Positions 36,322 through 45,626 of a DNA stretch of 64,000 bases are shown in pieces. Both the position numbers and the translations under genes were made by a program. Position 1 is the stretch's first letter. The number at the start of each line of letters is the position of its first letter. The stretch comes from Pseudomonadota bacterium (GTDB lineage Bacteria; Pseudomonadota; Gammaproteobacteria; Steroidobacterales; Steroidobacteraceae). The notes beneath the pieces are model-generated. The model saw only the letters and a program-made list of their open reading frames with translations. It was not told the origin of the DNA and made no database searches. The DNA lies in contig JAJZUT010000001.1 in NCBI GenBank assembly GCA_021847105.1, forward strand, positions 310,001 to 374,000. The letters are read 5' to 3'.

Positions 36322-37383
36322 ATGAGCGCACCGAATTCCATGCTTTACGGCGCCATTCGCCACGACTGGACACTGGCGCAGGTGCAGGGGCTGTTTGCCC
36401 TGCCGTTGCTCGATCTGCTGCTGCACGCCCAGCGCGTCCACCGCGAGCACCACGAGCCGAATACGGTGCAGTTGAGTACCCTGTTGTCGATCAAGACGGG
36501 CGCCTGTCCCGAGGACTGCGCGTATTGCCCACAGAGCGTGCGTTACGAGACGGGGCTTGAGCCGGAGGCGCTGCTGGAAATTGCTGCGGTGCGCGAGCGC
36601 GCCGAGCGAGCCAAGGCGGCCGGCGCGACCCGCTTCTGCATGGGCGCGGCCTACCGCTCGCCGAAGGCCCGGGAGCTGAAGGTCATCGCGGCGATGATCC
36701 ACGAGGTGCACGCCCTCGGCCTGGAGACCTGCGCCACGCTTGGCATGCTGACGCCGGAGCAGGCGCGGGAGCTGAAGGCCGCCGGTCTCGATTACTACAA
36801 CCACAACCTCGACACCTCGCCGGAGTTTTACGGCGAGATCATCACCACGCGCACCTACCAGGACCGGCTCGACACGCTGGAGGCGGTGCGCGCAGCGGAT
36901 CTCAAGGTCTGCTGCGGTGGGATCCTCGGCCTCGGCGAATCGCCCGCTGACCGGGCGTCGCTGCTGCTCACGCTCGCCAATCTGCCGGAACACCCCGAGA
37001 GCGTGCCGATCAATCAGCTCGTGCAGGTCGAGGGAACGCCACTCGCGGGCAGCGCGCCGGTCGATCCGTTCGATTTTGTTCGCGCCATTGCCGTGGCGCG
37101 GCTGCTGATGCCGCGCTCGCACGTGCGTCTGTCGGCCGGTCGCGAGGCGATGAGCGATGAGCTGCAAGCCTTGTGTTTCATGGCCGGCGCGAATTCCATC
37201 TTCTACGGCGAGAAGCTGCTCACCACCGGCAATCCCGATGTCGAGCGGGATCGTCGGCTGTTCGCCCGGCTCGGTCTGCGGTCAGAGGCGCGCCTTGGCG
37301 AGGCTGACGTGCCGGTGTCGCCTGCGGCGGGCTCAGGGTGCGCCTGCGCGCACGCAGAACATCATGCAGAGACGACCGCTTGA
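36322..37383 (+). CDS. bioB: Biotin synthase
   Basis: 353 aa from the ATG at 36322; the frame is open upstream but without family similarity. Radical SAM enzyme inserting sulfur into dethiobiotin. The 4Fe-4S motif CPEDCAYC is at residues 62-69, followed by [12 protein letters not shown] (cluster and substrate region), and the 2Fe-2S ligands are expected in [17 protein letters not shown] and the RLSAGRE arginine. C-terminal low-complexity tail [14 protein letters not shown] is Cys/His-rich and atypical. First gene of a bioBFHCD operon; overlaps bioF by 20 nt. Confidence 0.96.
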   Translation: MSAPNSMLYGAIRHDWTLAQVQGLFALPLLDLLLHAQRVHREHHEPNTVQLSTLLSIKTGACPEDCAYCPQSVRYETGLEPEALLEIAAVRERAERAKAAGATRFCMGAAYRSPKARELKVIAAMIHEVHALGLETCATLGMLTPEQARELKAAGLDYYNHNLDTSPEFYGEIITTRTYQDRLDTLEAVRAADLKVCCGGILGLGESPADRASLLLTLANLPEHPESVPINQLVQVEGTPLAGSAPVDPFDFVRAIAVARLLMPRSHVRLSAGREAMSDELQALCFMAGANSIFYGEKLLTTGNPDVERDRRLFARLGLRSEARLGEADVPVSPAAGSGCACAHAEHHAETTA

Positions 37384-38575
37384 ACCGCTGCTCGCGCAGC
37401 TCGAGCGCGACCAGCTGCGCCGTCAGCGGCGCACCATCGAGGGCTACGCCACAGCGGGCAGCCATGCCGAGCCGGTCATCGCCGGCCGGCGACTGGTGGA
37501 CTTCAGCAGCAACGACTACCTTGGGCTGGCCGGCCATCCTGGGCCGGCAGCCGCGATGGCCGACTGCGCCGCGCGATGCGGCGCCGGCAGCGGCGCATCG
37601 CATCTGATCAGCGGACACGGTGCCGAACACCAGGCGCTGGAGGAGGCGCTCGCGCTATTCACCGGCCGCGAGCGGGCGTTGCTCTTTTCTACCGGCTACA
37701 TGGCCAATCTCGGCGTCGTGAGCGCGTTGGCGCAGCGCGGCGAGACCGTTCTGCTGGATCGGCTCAGCCACGCCTCACTCATCGACGGGGCGCTGCTCTC
37801 GGGGTCGCGGTTCAAGCGGTATGCGCACGCCGATGCGGCACGCGCGCGCGCACTGCTCTGCGCCGCTCTGCACCCCACCTCGGTGCTCGCCACGGACGGC
37901 GTGTTCAGCATGGATGGCGACATCGCACCGCTGGTTGAGCTGGCGCATGCAGCCCGCGCCCATGATGCTTGGTTGGTCGTGGATGACGCCCATGGCATCG
38001 GTGTGCTCGGTCCGACCGGCCGCGGAGCGGTGGAATTGGCGGGCCTCTCAACGCAGGATGTACCCGTGCTGGTTGGCACGCTGGGCAAGGCTTTCGGTTC
38101 CTTCGGTGCGTTTGTCGCCGGGAGCGCCGAGCTGATCGAGCTGCTGGTGCAGAAGGCCCGCCCTTATATGTATACGACGGCATTGCCGCAGCCGGTGGCC
38201 GCAGCCACGCGCGCCGCACTAGCCCTGGCCGAGCGTGAGTCGTGGCGCCGCGAGCGGGTGCTCGCGCTGACAGAGCGATTCCGTGCTGCGGCGCGCGCGG
38301 CCGCTGTTCCGCTCACCGCCTCGGTGACCCCCATCCAGCCCATTGCACTCGGCAGCGCCCACGCGGTCATGCAGGCGCAGCAGGCCTTGAGCGAAGCGGG
38401 CTTCTGGGTGGTGGCGATTCGCGCGCCCACCGTGCCGGCCGGACAGGAACGCCTGCGCGTGACGCTGTCTGCGGCGCACACTGAGAGTCAGGTCGATGCG
38501 CTGGTCGAGGCGCTTGGCCGCATCTGCCGTGAGACTGCTGCAGATGGCGCCCAGGAGAGGGGGCTCGATCCATGA
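37364..38575 (+). CDS. bioF: 8-amino-7-oxononanoate synthase
   Basis: 403 aa from the ATG at 37364, inside the bioB 3' end. PLP-dependent condensation of pimeloyl-ACP and alanine. Landmarks: [13 protein letters not shown] near residue 45, [37 protein letters not shown], the PLP lysine in [12 protein letters not shown], and [16 protein letters not shown]. Ends in ATGA overlap with bioH. Confidence 0.96.
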   Translation: MQRRPLEPLLAQLERDQLRRQRRTIEGYATAGSHAEPVIAGRRLVDFSSNDYLGLAGHPGPAAAMADCAARCGAGSGASHLISGHGAEHQALEEALALFTGRERALLFSTGYMANLGVVSALAQRGETVLLDRLSHASLIDGALLSGSRFKRYAHADAARARALLCAALHPTSVLATDGVFSMDGDIAPLVELAHAARAHDAWLVVDDAHGIGVLGPTGRGAVELAGLSTQDVPVLVGTLGKAFGSFGAFVAGSAELIELLVQKARPYMYTTALPQPVAAATRAALALAERESWRRERVLALTERFRAAARAAAVPLTASVTPIQPIALGSAHAVMQAQQALSEAGFWVVAIRAPTVPAGQERLRVTLSAAHTESQVDALVEALGRICRETAADGAQERGLDP

Positions 38576-39369
38576 GCGATCTCTATGTCGAAGTCAGCGG
38601 CAGCGGCGCGCCGCTGGTGCTGCTGCACGGCTGGGGTCTGAACGTGCGCGTGTGGGATCCACTCGGTGCCGTCCTCGCGGAGCGCTTTCGTCTGATCACG
38701 GTGGATCTGCCCGGCCATGGCCGCAGCCCCTGGCGGGAGGGCTGCGGAGCGCTACGCGGCCAGGTGCAGTGCATCGGCGATGCGGTGGCCGCGGTGATCG
38801 GCGCGGTGCCCTATGCGCTGCTCGGCTGGTCGTTGGGCGGCGAACTTGCTCTGGCGTGGGCCGCTTGCCCTCCGCCGGGTCTGGCAACTCCGGCGCGTCT
38901 GGCGTTGATTGCTGCGACGCCACGGTTCACCGTTGCCGCCGACTGGCCCTATGGCGCGCCCGAAGCGCGACTGCTGCGGCTCGCCGAGGGCCTGCGGCGG
39001 GACTACCGTCGCACCGTGGCTGAGTTTCTCGAGCTGCAGGTGCGCGGCAGCGCGGCCGGCGAGGAGGTGCTCGAGCAGTTGCGCACCGCATTGTTCGCAC
39101 ACGGTGAGGCGCAGCCCGAAGCGCTCACGGCGGGCCTGGAGTTGCTGCGCACCACGGACTTGCGCGAAGCGCTAGGTGCGATCGCCGTACCGACGCTGGC
39201 GATCGCGGGGCAGTACGACCGCGTGTTGCTGCCGGCGGCTTCCCAGGCACTCGCCGCGGCGATGCCACATGCCCGCTTCGCGGAGATACGTCGTGCCGCC
39301 CATGCACCGTTTCTCTCGCACACGGCGCAGGTCGCCGACCTGCTCGCGGAATTTCTGGCAGCGCCATGA
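38572..39369 (+). CDS. bioH: Pimeloyl-ACP methyl ester carboxylesterase
   Basis: 265-aa alpha/beta hydrolase that removes the methyl group from pimeloyl-ACP methyl ester, ending the disguised fatty-acid cycle. Oxyanion segment HGWGLN near residues 19-24, nucleophile GWSLGG (Ser87), catalytic Asp in AGQYDRVL and His in RRAAHAPFLSH. Overlaps both neighbours by 4 nt (ATGA). Presence together with bioC inside the operon indicates the E. coli-type BioC-BioH route to pimelate. Confidence 0.95.
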   Translation: MSDLYVEVSGSGAPLVLLHGWGLNVRVWDPLGAVLAERFRLITVDLPGHGRSPWREGCGALRGQVQCIGDAVAAVIGAVPYALLGWSLGGELALAWAACPPPGLATPARLALIAATPRFTVAADWPYGAPEARLLRLAEGLRRDYRRTVAEFLELQVRGSAAGEEVLEQLRTALFAHGEAQPEALTAGLELLRTTDLREALGAIAVPTLAIAGQYDRVLLPAASQALAAAMPHARFAEIRRAAHAPFLSHTAQVADLLAEFLAAP

Positions 39370-40268
39370 GCCGTTCTGATCCGTTCGCCCTGCGGCGTGC
39401 CGATGTACGCGGTACTTTCGATCGCGCGGGGGCAAGCTACGAATCCGCGGCGCTGCTGCAGGCGAACGTCGGGCAGGAACTGCTTGATCGCCTCGAGCCG
39501 TTCGATTTCGCGCCCACGGCGGTGTTGGATCTTGGCGCGGGCACCGGCCGGTTGAGCGCGCAGCTGAAACGACGCTATCGGCGCGCACAGGTCATTGCGC
39601 TCGATCTGGCGCCGGGCATGCTGCAGCAGGCCGAGCGCCATCAGGGCTGGCGGCGCCGCTTCGCACGGATCTGCGCCGATGCGGCTGCTCTGCCCCTGCA
39701 AGCGGCCAGCATTGACGTGCTGTTCAGCAACCTCATGCTGCAGTGGTGCGATCCGCCGGACCCGGTGCTGGCCGAGGCGCGACGTGTACTGAAGTCCGGG
39801 GGCTTTTTCGCCTTCAGTACCTTCGGTCCGGATACGCTGCACGAGCTACGGAGCGCATGGGGCGAGGACGATGGGACCCACGTGAACCGCTTTCTCGACA
39901 TGCACGACGTGGGCGAGGCGCTGATGCGGGCAGGGTTCGCCGAGCCGGTACTCGATGTCGAGCGCACGACGGTGACCTACCCGGATGCGTTCGGTCTGAT
40001 GCACGACCTGCAGGCCATCGGTGCGCACAACGTTACGGCGGGGCGGCCGCGCAGCTTGACCGGCAAGGGGCGCCTGCGCCGTATGCTCGAGCGCTACGAG
40101 GCCTACCGGCGAGACGGCCGGCTACCGGCGACCTACGAGGTGATCTACGGGGCCGCTTGGGCGAGTCGTGATCGGTTCGAGCACTTGCCGAGCGGGAGCG
40201 AACTGGGCACGGCGCGCGGCGAAGTGCACATCGCTCCGAGTCAGATCCGCCGCAGGAGGCCAACGTGA
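39366..40268 (+). CDS. bioC: Malonyl-ACP O-methyltransferase
   Basis: 300 aa SAM-dependent methyltransferase that starts pimelate synthesis by methylating malonyl-ACP. SAM motif I VLDLGAGTGRLS near residue 53, motif II region ALDLAPGMLQQA, and LFSNLMLQWCDPP (post-motif). The N-terminal RADVRGTFDRAGASYESAALLQ and C-terminal RPRSLTGKGRLRRMLERYEAYR match BioC. Start overlaps bioH and end overlaps bioD by 4 nt each. Confidence 0.95.
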   Translation: MSRSDPFALRRADVRGTFDRAGASYESAALLQANVGQELLDRLEPFDFAPTAVLDLGAGTGRLSAQLKRRYRRAQVIALDLAPGMLQQAERHQGWRRRFARICADAAALPLQAASIDVLFSNLMLQWCDPPDPVLAEARRVLKSGGFFAFSTFGPDTLHELRSAWGEDDGTHVNRFLDMHDVGEALMRAGFAEPVLDVERTTVTYPDAFGLMHDLQAIGAHNVTAGRPRSLTGKGRLRRMLERYEAYRRDGRLPATYEVIYGAAWASRDRFEHLPSGSELGTARGEVHIAPSQIRRRRPT

Positions 40269-40948
40269 GCACGCCAGGGTATTTCGTGACCGGCACCGAT
40301 ACGGGCGTCGGCAAGACCATTTTTTCCGCGGCATTAACGCGTGCGCTGGCGCGGCGCGGGCTGCGGGTAGCCGTGATGAAGCCCGTCGCATCGGGCGCTG
40401 TGCGTACGCCCCAGGGACTGCGCAGCGAGGATGCGCTGCGGCTGCTGGCCGAAGCGACCGTGAGTGCGCCGTACGACACGGTCAATCCCTACTGCTTCGA
40501 GCCACCGATCTCGCCACACATCGCCGCTCGGGAGTGCGGCGAGCGTGTCGAGCTGCAGCGCATCCAGGCCTGCTACGCGGCGCTTGCAGAACAGTCCGAC
40601 TGCGTGATCGTGGAGGGGGCGGGCGGCTGGCTTGCGCCGATCGGCCCAGACCGTGGCATGGCGGAGTTGGCCCAGGCGCTCGCGCTGCCGGTCATCCTGG
40701 TGGTCGGGATGCGCCTCGGCTGCCTCAACCACGCGCTCCTTTCGCACGAGTCCATCGCGGCACGAGGCGTCAACTTCGCCGGATGGGTGGCGAACGGTAT
40801 CGATCCGGCCATGGACCGGGCAGCCGAGAACCACGCCACTCTGTGCGCGAGGCTCGGCGAGCCGCTGGCCGTTATTGCGCCACTCCGAGCCGACGGTGCG
40901 CTGCCGGATCTCGGCGCCAGCGCAGCCCGTCTTGCCGCCTGCCCTTGA
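40265..40948 (+). CDS. bioD: Dethiobiotin synthetase
   Basis: 227 aa. ATP-dependent ring closure of diaminopelargonate. The P-loop TGTDTGVGKT lies at residues 8-17, followed by KPVASGA near residue 40, VEGAGGWLAPI (Mg and substrate site) near 118, and a nucleotide-binding VANGIDP segment. Last gene of the bio operon; bioA is not in the window. Followed by 186 nt before the DUF2244 gene. Confidence 0.95.
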   Translation: MSTPGYFVTGTDTGVGKTIFSAALTRALARRGLRVAVMKPVASGAVRTPQGLRSEDALRLLAEATVSAPYDTVNPYCFEPPISPHIAARECGERVELQRIQACYAALAEQSDCVIVEGAGGWLAPIGPDRGMAELAQALALPVILVVGMRLGCLNHALLSHESIAARGVNFAGWVANGIDPAMDRAAENHATLCARLGEPLAVIAPLRADGALPDLGASAARLAACP

Positions 40949-41134
40949 ATAGGCTCTCGGGTCGCAATACTATGATATTTGTCAATATGGGACGCCCCCG
41001 CGGCGGAGCGCTTCGGTCTCGTACATGAAGCGAATGCGCAGCGGGGGTTATGGACAGAGCCGGAGGGAGATTGCCGGGACGGTCGAAAAGCCGGATCCAT
41101 CAGAGCAACTTTGCAGGCCAGTTCCACTCGCGAC

Positions 41135-41620
41135 ATGCCTTCACTGCGCATCGTCCTCTGCCCGAACTGCTCGCTCTCGCTGCGAGGCGCTCTCGTTTTC
41201 TTCGCGAGTCTCGCGGCACTCACTCTCGGCATCGCCGGGGTATTCACCGCGTTCGGCCTGTGGCCGATTCTGCTGATCGCACTCGCCGAACTCTTCACCC
41301 TTGCCCTGGCGCTCAACGACAGTCTCCAGCGGCGCTTTCAGGCCGAGATTCTCACGATCACCGAATCCGACGTCAGCATCGAGCTGCGTGACCGCCACGC
41401 CTGCCGGCACGTCGTGTTCCAGCGCCATTGGGCGCAGATCAGATTGACCCACCCCGCCTCGCGGCTGCACCCGACCCGGCTCACCATCGAGTCACACGGG
41501 CGTGCCTGCGAACTCGGCGGGTTCCTCACGGAGGAGGAGCGGCGCGGTCTTGCATTGCGCCTGCGGCGGCTGGTCGGACGGGTCAATGAATCCCCGCCTT
41601 TGGCATTGGGCCACGGGTGA
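41135..41620 (+). CDS. DUF2244 membrane protein of the cytochrome oxidase cluster
   Basis: 161 aa from the ATG at 41135; a longer frame from 40979 adds a segment unlike the family. Two adjacent transmembrane helices near residues 22-65 (LVFFASLAALTLGIAGVFTAF and LWPILLIALAELFTLALAL) are followed by a C-terminal beta domain (TITESDVSIELRDRH and WAQIRL). DUF2244 genes often sit next to cytochrome c oxidase operons (established observation). It is 77 nt upstream of coxB. Confidence 0.88.
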   Translation: MPSLRIVLCPNCSLSLRGALVFFASLAALTLGIAGVFTAFGLWPILLIALAELFTLALALNDSLQRRFQAEILTITESDVSIELRDRHACRHVVFQRHWAQIRLTHPASRLHPTRLTIESHGRACELGGFLTEEERRGLALRLRRLVGRVNESPPLALGHG

Positions 41621-41697
41621 GCGGCGGGCACGGGTTCGATTAGCGTTGCGCGCGTCAGCCGCATAGTGCGGCGCGCGCGGACGGGGGCATAACAACG

Positions 41698-42564
41698 ATG
41701 AAGCGCGCAAGACTCGGCAGATTGCTCGGTACCCTGGCGCTCGCTTTTGCCGGCGGCTCCATGCCCGCCTGGGGCAAATCCGGCTGGGACGAGCTGAACA
41801 TGATGCACGGGGTGACGAACGTCAGCACTCGCATCTATGCGCTGCACATGATGGCCTTCTGGGTGTGCGTGTGCATTGCCGCGGTGGTGTTCGGGGTGAT
41901 GATCTGGTCGCTCATCTTCCATCGCCAGTCGCGCGGGGCCGTGCCCGATGTCAGTCTGACGCACAGCACGAAAGTGGAAGTCGTGTGGACCGCCGTGCCG
42001 GTGCTGATCCTGGTCGGCATGGCGGTGCCGGCGGCGCGCCTGCTGGTCAAAATCAACAACAACACGGATTCGCAGCTCAGCATTCGCGTCACCGGATTCC
42101 AGTGGGGGTGGCGCTATCAGTACGTCGGCTCGAATGTGAGCATCATCTCCAAGCTGTCCGAGAGCAGCACCGCCGCCTCGATGATGCATTCGGGCATCAG
42201 TCCGACCAGCGTGCCGCATTACCTGCTCAGCGTCGACCATCAGCTGGTGGTGCCGGTGGGAGAGAAGATCCGTCTGCTCATCACCTCGATCGATGTGATT
42301 CACTCCTGGTGGGTGCCTGATCTTGGCGTGAAGAAGGACGCCATTCCCGGCTACATCAATCAGGCCTCCTTCACCATTGCGCCGAACAAACCGGGAACCT
42401 ACCGCGGACAGTGCACGGAGCTCTGCGGCCGCGGTCACGCCTACATGCCGATCGTGGTGCACGCCGTCACCCCGGCGGCCTTCGAGGCATGGTTGAAGCA
42501 AAAGTCCGCCGCTCAGAGCGAGGCCGCTGCGCATGCGCCGGCAGCGGCTGCGGCGAGCAGCTGA
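41698..42564 (+). CDS. coxB: Cytochrome c oxidase subunit II
   Basis: 288 aa. Signal peptide, two transmembrane helices, then the cupredoxin domain with Cu-A site: His in DVIHSWWVPDLG, and GQCTELCGRGHAYMP carrying two Cys, His and Met ligands. WGWRYQY is the electron-entry Trp motif. There is no C-terminal cytochrome c domain, so electrons come from soluble or membrane cytochrome c. Ends in an Ala-rich tail. Precedes coxA by 75 nt. Confidence 0.96.
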   Translation: MKRARLGRLLGTLALAFAGGSMPAWGKSGWDELNMMHGVTNVSTRIYALHMMAFWVCVCIAAVVFGVMIWSLIFHRQSRGAVPDVSLTHSTKVEVVWTAVPVLILVGMAVPAARLLVKINNNTDSQLSIRVTGFQWGWRYQYVGSNVSIISKLSESSTAASMMHSGISPTSVPHYLLSVDHQLVVPVGEKIRLLITSIDVIHSWWVPDLGVKKDAIPGYINQASFTIAPNKPGTYRGQCTELCGRGHAYMPIVVHAVTPAAFEAWLKQKSAAQSEAAAHAPAAAAASS

Positions 42565-42639
42565 GCCCGAGCGAGGATCTGCACGTTTTCATTGCCGAGA
42601 GCCGACATACACACCAGCCTTCCTGAGCGAGGTTGTCCC

Positions 42640-44247
42640 ATGGCCGAATCGCACGCCACCGCCGTACACGCCGAGCACGACCACAAGCCGCATGGCTGGC
42701 GGCGCTGGGTGTTCGCCACGAATCACAAAGACATCGGCACGATGTATCTGATTCTCTCCGGCTTCATGTTCTTCGTCGGCGGTACCGCGGCGATGGCCAT
42801 CCGCGCGCAGCTGTTCAAGTCGGGCATGAAGCTGTTCGACCCGGCGATGTTCAATTCCCTTACCACCATGCACGGGCTGATCATGATCTTCGGAGCGATC
42901 ATGCCGTCCTGGGTGGGACTCGCCAACTGGATGATCCCGCTTCAGGTCGGGGCACCTGACATGGCGCTTCCGCGGCTGAACAACCTCAGCTTCTGGATCC
43001 TACCGTTTGCCTTCTGCCTGCTGATTGGCTCGTTCTTCGTGCCCGGTGGGGCACCGGCCGGCGGCTGGACGATGTATCCGCCGCTGCTGCAGCAGTTCGG
43101 TGCCTCTTTCCCGATGCTGATATTCGCCATTCATCTGATGGGCATCTCGTCCATCCTCGGCGCGATCAACGTCGTCGTAACCATCATGAATCTGCGCGCA
43201 CCCGGCATGAGCCTGTTGCGGATGCCGCTGTTCGTGTGGACCTGGCTGATCACCGCGTATCTGCTGATCGCGGTGATGCCCGTGCTCGCCGGCGCTGTGA
43301 CCATGCAGTTGACCGACCATTTCTTCGGTACGAGTTTCTTCAACGCCGCCGGCGGCGGCGATCCGGTGCTGTTCATGCACGTGTTCTGGTTCTTCGGACA
43401 CCCCGAGGTCTACATTCTCATCCTGCCGGCGTTCGGCGTGATCTCGGAGATCATCCCGACTTTTTCGCGCAAGCCGCTGTTCGGCTACGAGGCGATGGTG
43501 TACGCGACCGCCTCGATCGCCTTCCTGTCCTTCATCGTCTGGGGCCACCACATGTTCACTGTGGGGATGCCGGTCGCGGCGCAACTGTTTTTCATGCTCT
43601 CGACCATGTTGATCGCGGTGCCCACCGGCGTGAAGGTGTTCAACTGGGTGGCTACCATGTGGCGCGGATCGCTGTCGTTCGAACCTCCGATGCTGTTCGC
43701 CGTGGCGTTCCTGTTCCTGTTCAGCATTGGCGGATTCTCGGGGCTGATGCTGGCGCTGGTGCCGGCGGACTATCAGTATCACGGCACCTACTTTGTGGTG
43801 GCGCACTTTCACTATGTGCTCGTGCCCGGAGCGGTGTTTGCGATCATGGGTGCGGTGTACTACTGGCTGCCGAAGTGGACCGGCCGCATGTATGACATGA
43901 GTCTGGCGAAATGGCACTTCTGGCTGTCGGTGATTTTCGTGAACGTGCTGTTCTTCCCGATGCACTTCCTCGGCCTCGCCGGAATGCCGCGCCGCATACC
44001 GGACTACGCGCCACAGTTCACCGACTGGAACATGGTCGCCTCCATCGGTGGATTCATCTTTGGCGCTTCGCAGCTGTTGTTCCCCTACATCATCTGGAAG
44101 TGTGTCCGTTCGGGAAAGCCCGTGGAAGCGAACTCGCCCTGGGACGGCGCGCACGGCCTCGAGTGGGAATTGCCGTCGCCCGCGCCATACCACTCCTGGC
44201 AGACACCTCCCTCGGCTGCCGTGCTCGCTCATGGCGCCGAGCACTGA
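42640..44247 (+). CDS. coxA: Cytochrome c oxidase subunit I
   Basis: 535 aa from the ATG at 42640, which has GAGG nine nt upstream. aa3-type heme-copper oxidase core with twelve helices. Landmarks: NHKDIGTMYL at the start, low-spin heme His in TMHGLIMIF, Cu-B and cross-linked Tyr in WFFGHPEVYILILPAFG, HH in VWGHHMF, and VAHFHYVLV with the heme a3 and low-spin His ligands. The Glu of GHPEVY indicates the proton-pumping A1-type D channel. The gene's end overlaps a 60-aa membrane gene by 17 nt. Confidence 0.97.
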   Translation: MAESHATAVHAEHDHKPHGWRRWVFATNHKDIGTMYLILSGFMFFVGGTAAMAIRAQLFKSGMKLFDPAMFNSLTTMHGLIMIFGAIMPSWVGLANWMIPLQVGAPDMALPRLNNLSFWILPFAFCLLIGSFFVPGGAPAGGWTMYPPLLQQFGASFPMLIFAIHLMGISSILGAINVVVTIMNLRAPGMSLLRMPLFVWTWLITAYLLIAVMPVLAGAVTMQLTDHFFGTSFFNAAGGGDPVLFMHVFWFFGHPEVYILILPAFGVISEIIPTFSRKPLFGYEAMVYATASIAFLSFIVWGHHMFTVGMPVAAQLFFMLSTMLIAVPTGVKVFNWVATMWRGSLSFEPPMLFAVAFLFLFSIGGFSGLMLALVPADYQYHGTYFVVAHFHYVLVPGAVFAIMGAVYYWLPKWTGRMYDMSLAKWHFWLSVIFVNVLFFPMHFLGLAGMPRRIPDYAPQFTDWNMVASIGGFIFGASQLLFPYIIWKCVRSGKPVEANSPWDGAHGLEWELPSPAPYHSWQTPPSAAVLAHGAEH

Positions 44248-44413
44248 GGGCGGGCACGTGCAGCAGGAGTCCTCTGCCGTGGGCCGCGACGCCCGCGGGC
44301 TGACCGCCACACAGCGGCGCAAGGTCCGCCTGGGCGCCTGGGTGCTGTCCCTGATCGCGCTGGCGTTCTACGCCGGCTTCATCATTCTGACGGTGATGCG
44401 GGCACACCGATGA
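44231..44413 (+). CDS. Small single-TM protein, cytochrome oxidase small assembly protein type
   Basis: 60 aa from an ATG inside the coxA end; a GTG at 44258 would give 51 aa. One transmembrane helix at the C-terminus (LGAWVLSLIALAFYAGFIILTVM) preceded by RRKVR. Small proteins of this form occur between coxA and ctaG in other proteobacterial oxidase operons. Here the next gene, 35 nt later, is coxC and ctaG is absent. Tentative name, since the protein is too short for a firm assignment. Confidence 0.6.
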   Translation: MAPSTEGGHVQQESSAVGRDARGLTATQRRKVRLGAWVLSLIALAFYAGFIILTVMRAHR

Positions 44414-44447
44414 GCGCCCGGCACGTTGCAGACAGGAAAGGGTCGCT

Positions 44448-45323
44448 ATGACAGACGCGCACGCCGACGGCAGTAAGTACTACGTCCCCCATGGCAGCCC
44501 CTGGCCCATCGTCGCAGCGGTGGCGTTGTTCTCGCTCATGCTGGGCGCCGTGCTGTATCTGGACGGCGCAGCGTCCGCCTGGGTGCTGCTGCCGGGGCCG
44601 CTGCTGCTCGCGTTCATGTTCGCCGGCTGGTTCTCCACGGTGGTTGGCGAGAATCAGCACGGTGCCTTTCATTTCCGCGAGGACCGCTCGTTCCGCATGA
44701 GCATGATGTGGTTCATCTTCTCCGAGGTGATGTTCTTCGCGGCATTCTTCGGCGCACTGTTCTATACGCGCATGTTTGCCATCCCGTGGCTCGGTGGCGA
44801 AGGCGCCAAGGCCATGACCAACTTCCTGTTGTGGCCGCATTACGAGGCGACCTGGCCCACCAACGGCCCGGGTCACGTCGGCGGGGAACACTTCGGGATC
44901 ATGAATCCGATGGGCATCCCGGCGCTGAACACGCTCATTCTGCTCACCAGCGGTCTGACCGTCACCATCGCGCATCATGCGCTGCGCGCGGGCCGCCGGC
45001 GCATGCTCACGGTGTTTCTAGCGCTGACATTCATCCTCGGCTTCACGTTCGTCGGCATGCAGATGCACGAGTACGGTGAAGCCTACACTCACCTCAATCT
45101 GCGTCTGACGACCGGAATCTACGGCTCGACGTTCTTCATGCTCACCGGCTTTCACGGCCTGCACGTGACCATCGGTGCGATCATGCTGCTCGTGATCTGG
45201 GTGCGCGTGCTGCGCGGGCACTTCACCCCGGAACGGCATTTCGCCTTCGAGGCCGTCGCGTGGTACTGGCACTTCGTCGACGTCGTGTGGCTCTGTCTGT
45301 ACGTCTTCGTCTATTGGCTCTGA
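44448..45323 (+). CDS. coxC: Cytochrome c oxidase subunit III
   Basis: 291 aa, seven transmembrane helices. Typical segments: YYVPHGSPWPIVAA near the N-terminus, MMWFIFSEVMFFAAFFGALFY, GIPALNTLILLTSGLTVTIAHHALR, and C-terminal FHGLHVTIGAIMLLVIWVR and EAVAWYWHFVDVVWLCLYVFVYW. It is not catalytic but stabilises subunit I and proton uptake. It is followed by a convergent DUF2909 gene after 42 nt. Confidence 0.97.
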   Translation: MTDAHADGSKYYVPHGSPWPIVAAVALFSLMLGAVLYLDGAASAWVLLPGPLLLAFMFAGWFSTVVGENQHGAFHFREDRSFRMSMMWFIFSEVMFFAAFFGALFYTRMFAIPWLGGEGAKAMTNFLLWPHYEATWPTNGPGHVGGEHFGIMNPMGIPALNTLILLTSGLTVTIAHHALRAGRRRMLTVFLALTFILGFTFVGMQMHEYGEAYTHLNLRLTTGIYGSTFFMLTGFHGLHVTIGAIMLLVIWVRVLRGHFTPERHFAFEAVAWYWHFVDVVWLCLYVFVYWL

Positions 45324-45365
45324 GGCGGCCTTGCGGGTGCCGGCGGTGCCCCGCGCGAGCGACGT

Positions 45366-45587
45366 TCAGTGCGGCAAGGCTGCGTGCGGCGTAATGATTC
45401 CCGCGTACCACGCCACCATAAGCAGCACAAAGAGCGCCAGCGACAGGCTGATCCGGATGGTCAGGGCCCGGGCCATTTTTCCGGAGTCCGCTTGGGTGCC
45501 GCGCGCCAGGTGAAACAGCGCCGAGCCCAGGCTGGCGATGATGGCGCCCAGTGATAGGATGACCAGCAGCCGAAACAGCGGTGGCAT
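45366..45587 (-). CDS. DUF2909 twin-transmembrane protein
   Basis: 73 aa on the minus strand with two hydrophobic helices (LLVILSLGAIIASLGSALFHL and LALFVLLMVAWYAGI) separated by a KMARALTIRIS loop. This fits DUF2909, small proteins repeatedly found between cox and SURF1 genes. It is divergent from the SURF1 gene with 39 nt between starts and convergent with coxC. Function unknown; role in oxidase assembly is inferred from position. Confidence 0.82.
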   Translation of the reverse strand: MPPLFRLLVILSLGAIIASLGSALFHLARGTQADSGKMARALTIRISLSLALFVLLMVAWYAGIITPHAALPH

Positions 45588-45626
45588 GGCTGCATTGTAC
45601 AGATTGCGGACCTCGCGGCGAGAATC

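Noticed and set aside
40979..41134. N-terminal extension of the DUF2244 gene
   Set aside because: The extension (52 residues) is polar, lacks a ribosome site, and does not fit the two-helix architecture starting near MPSLRIV.
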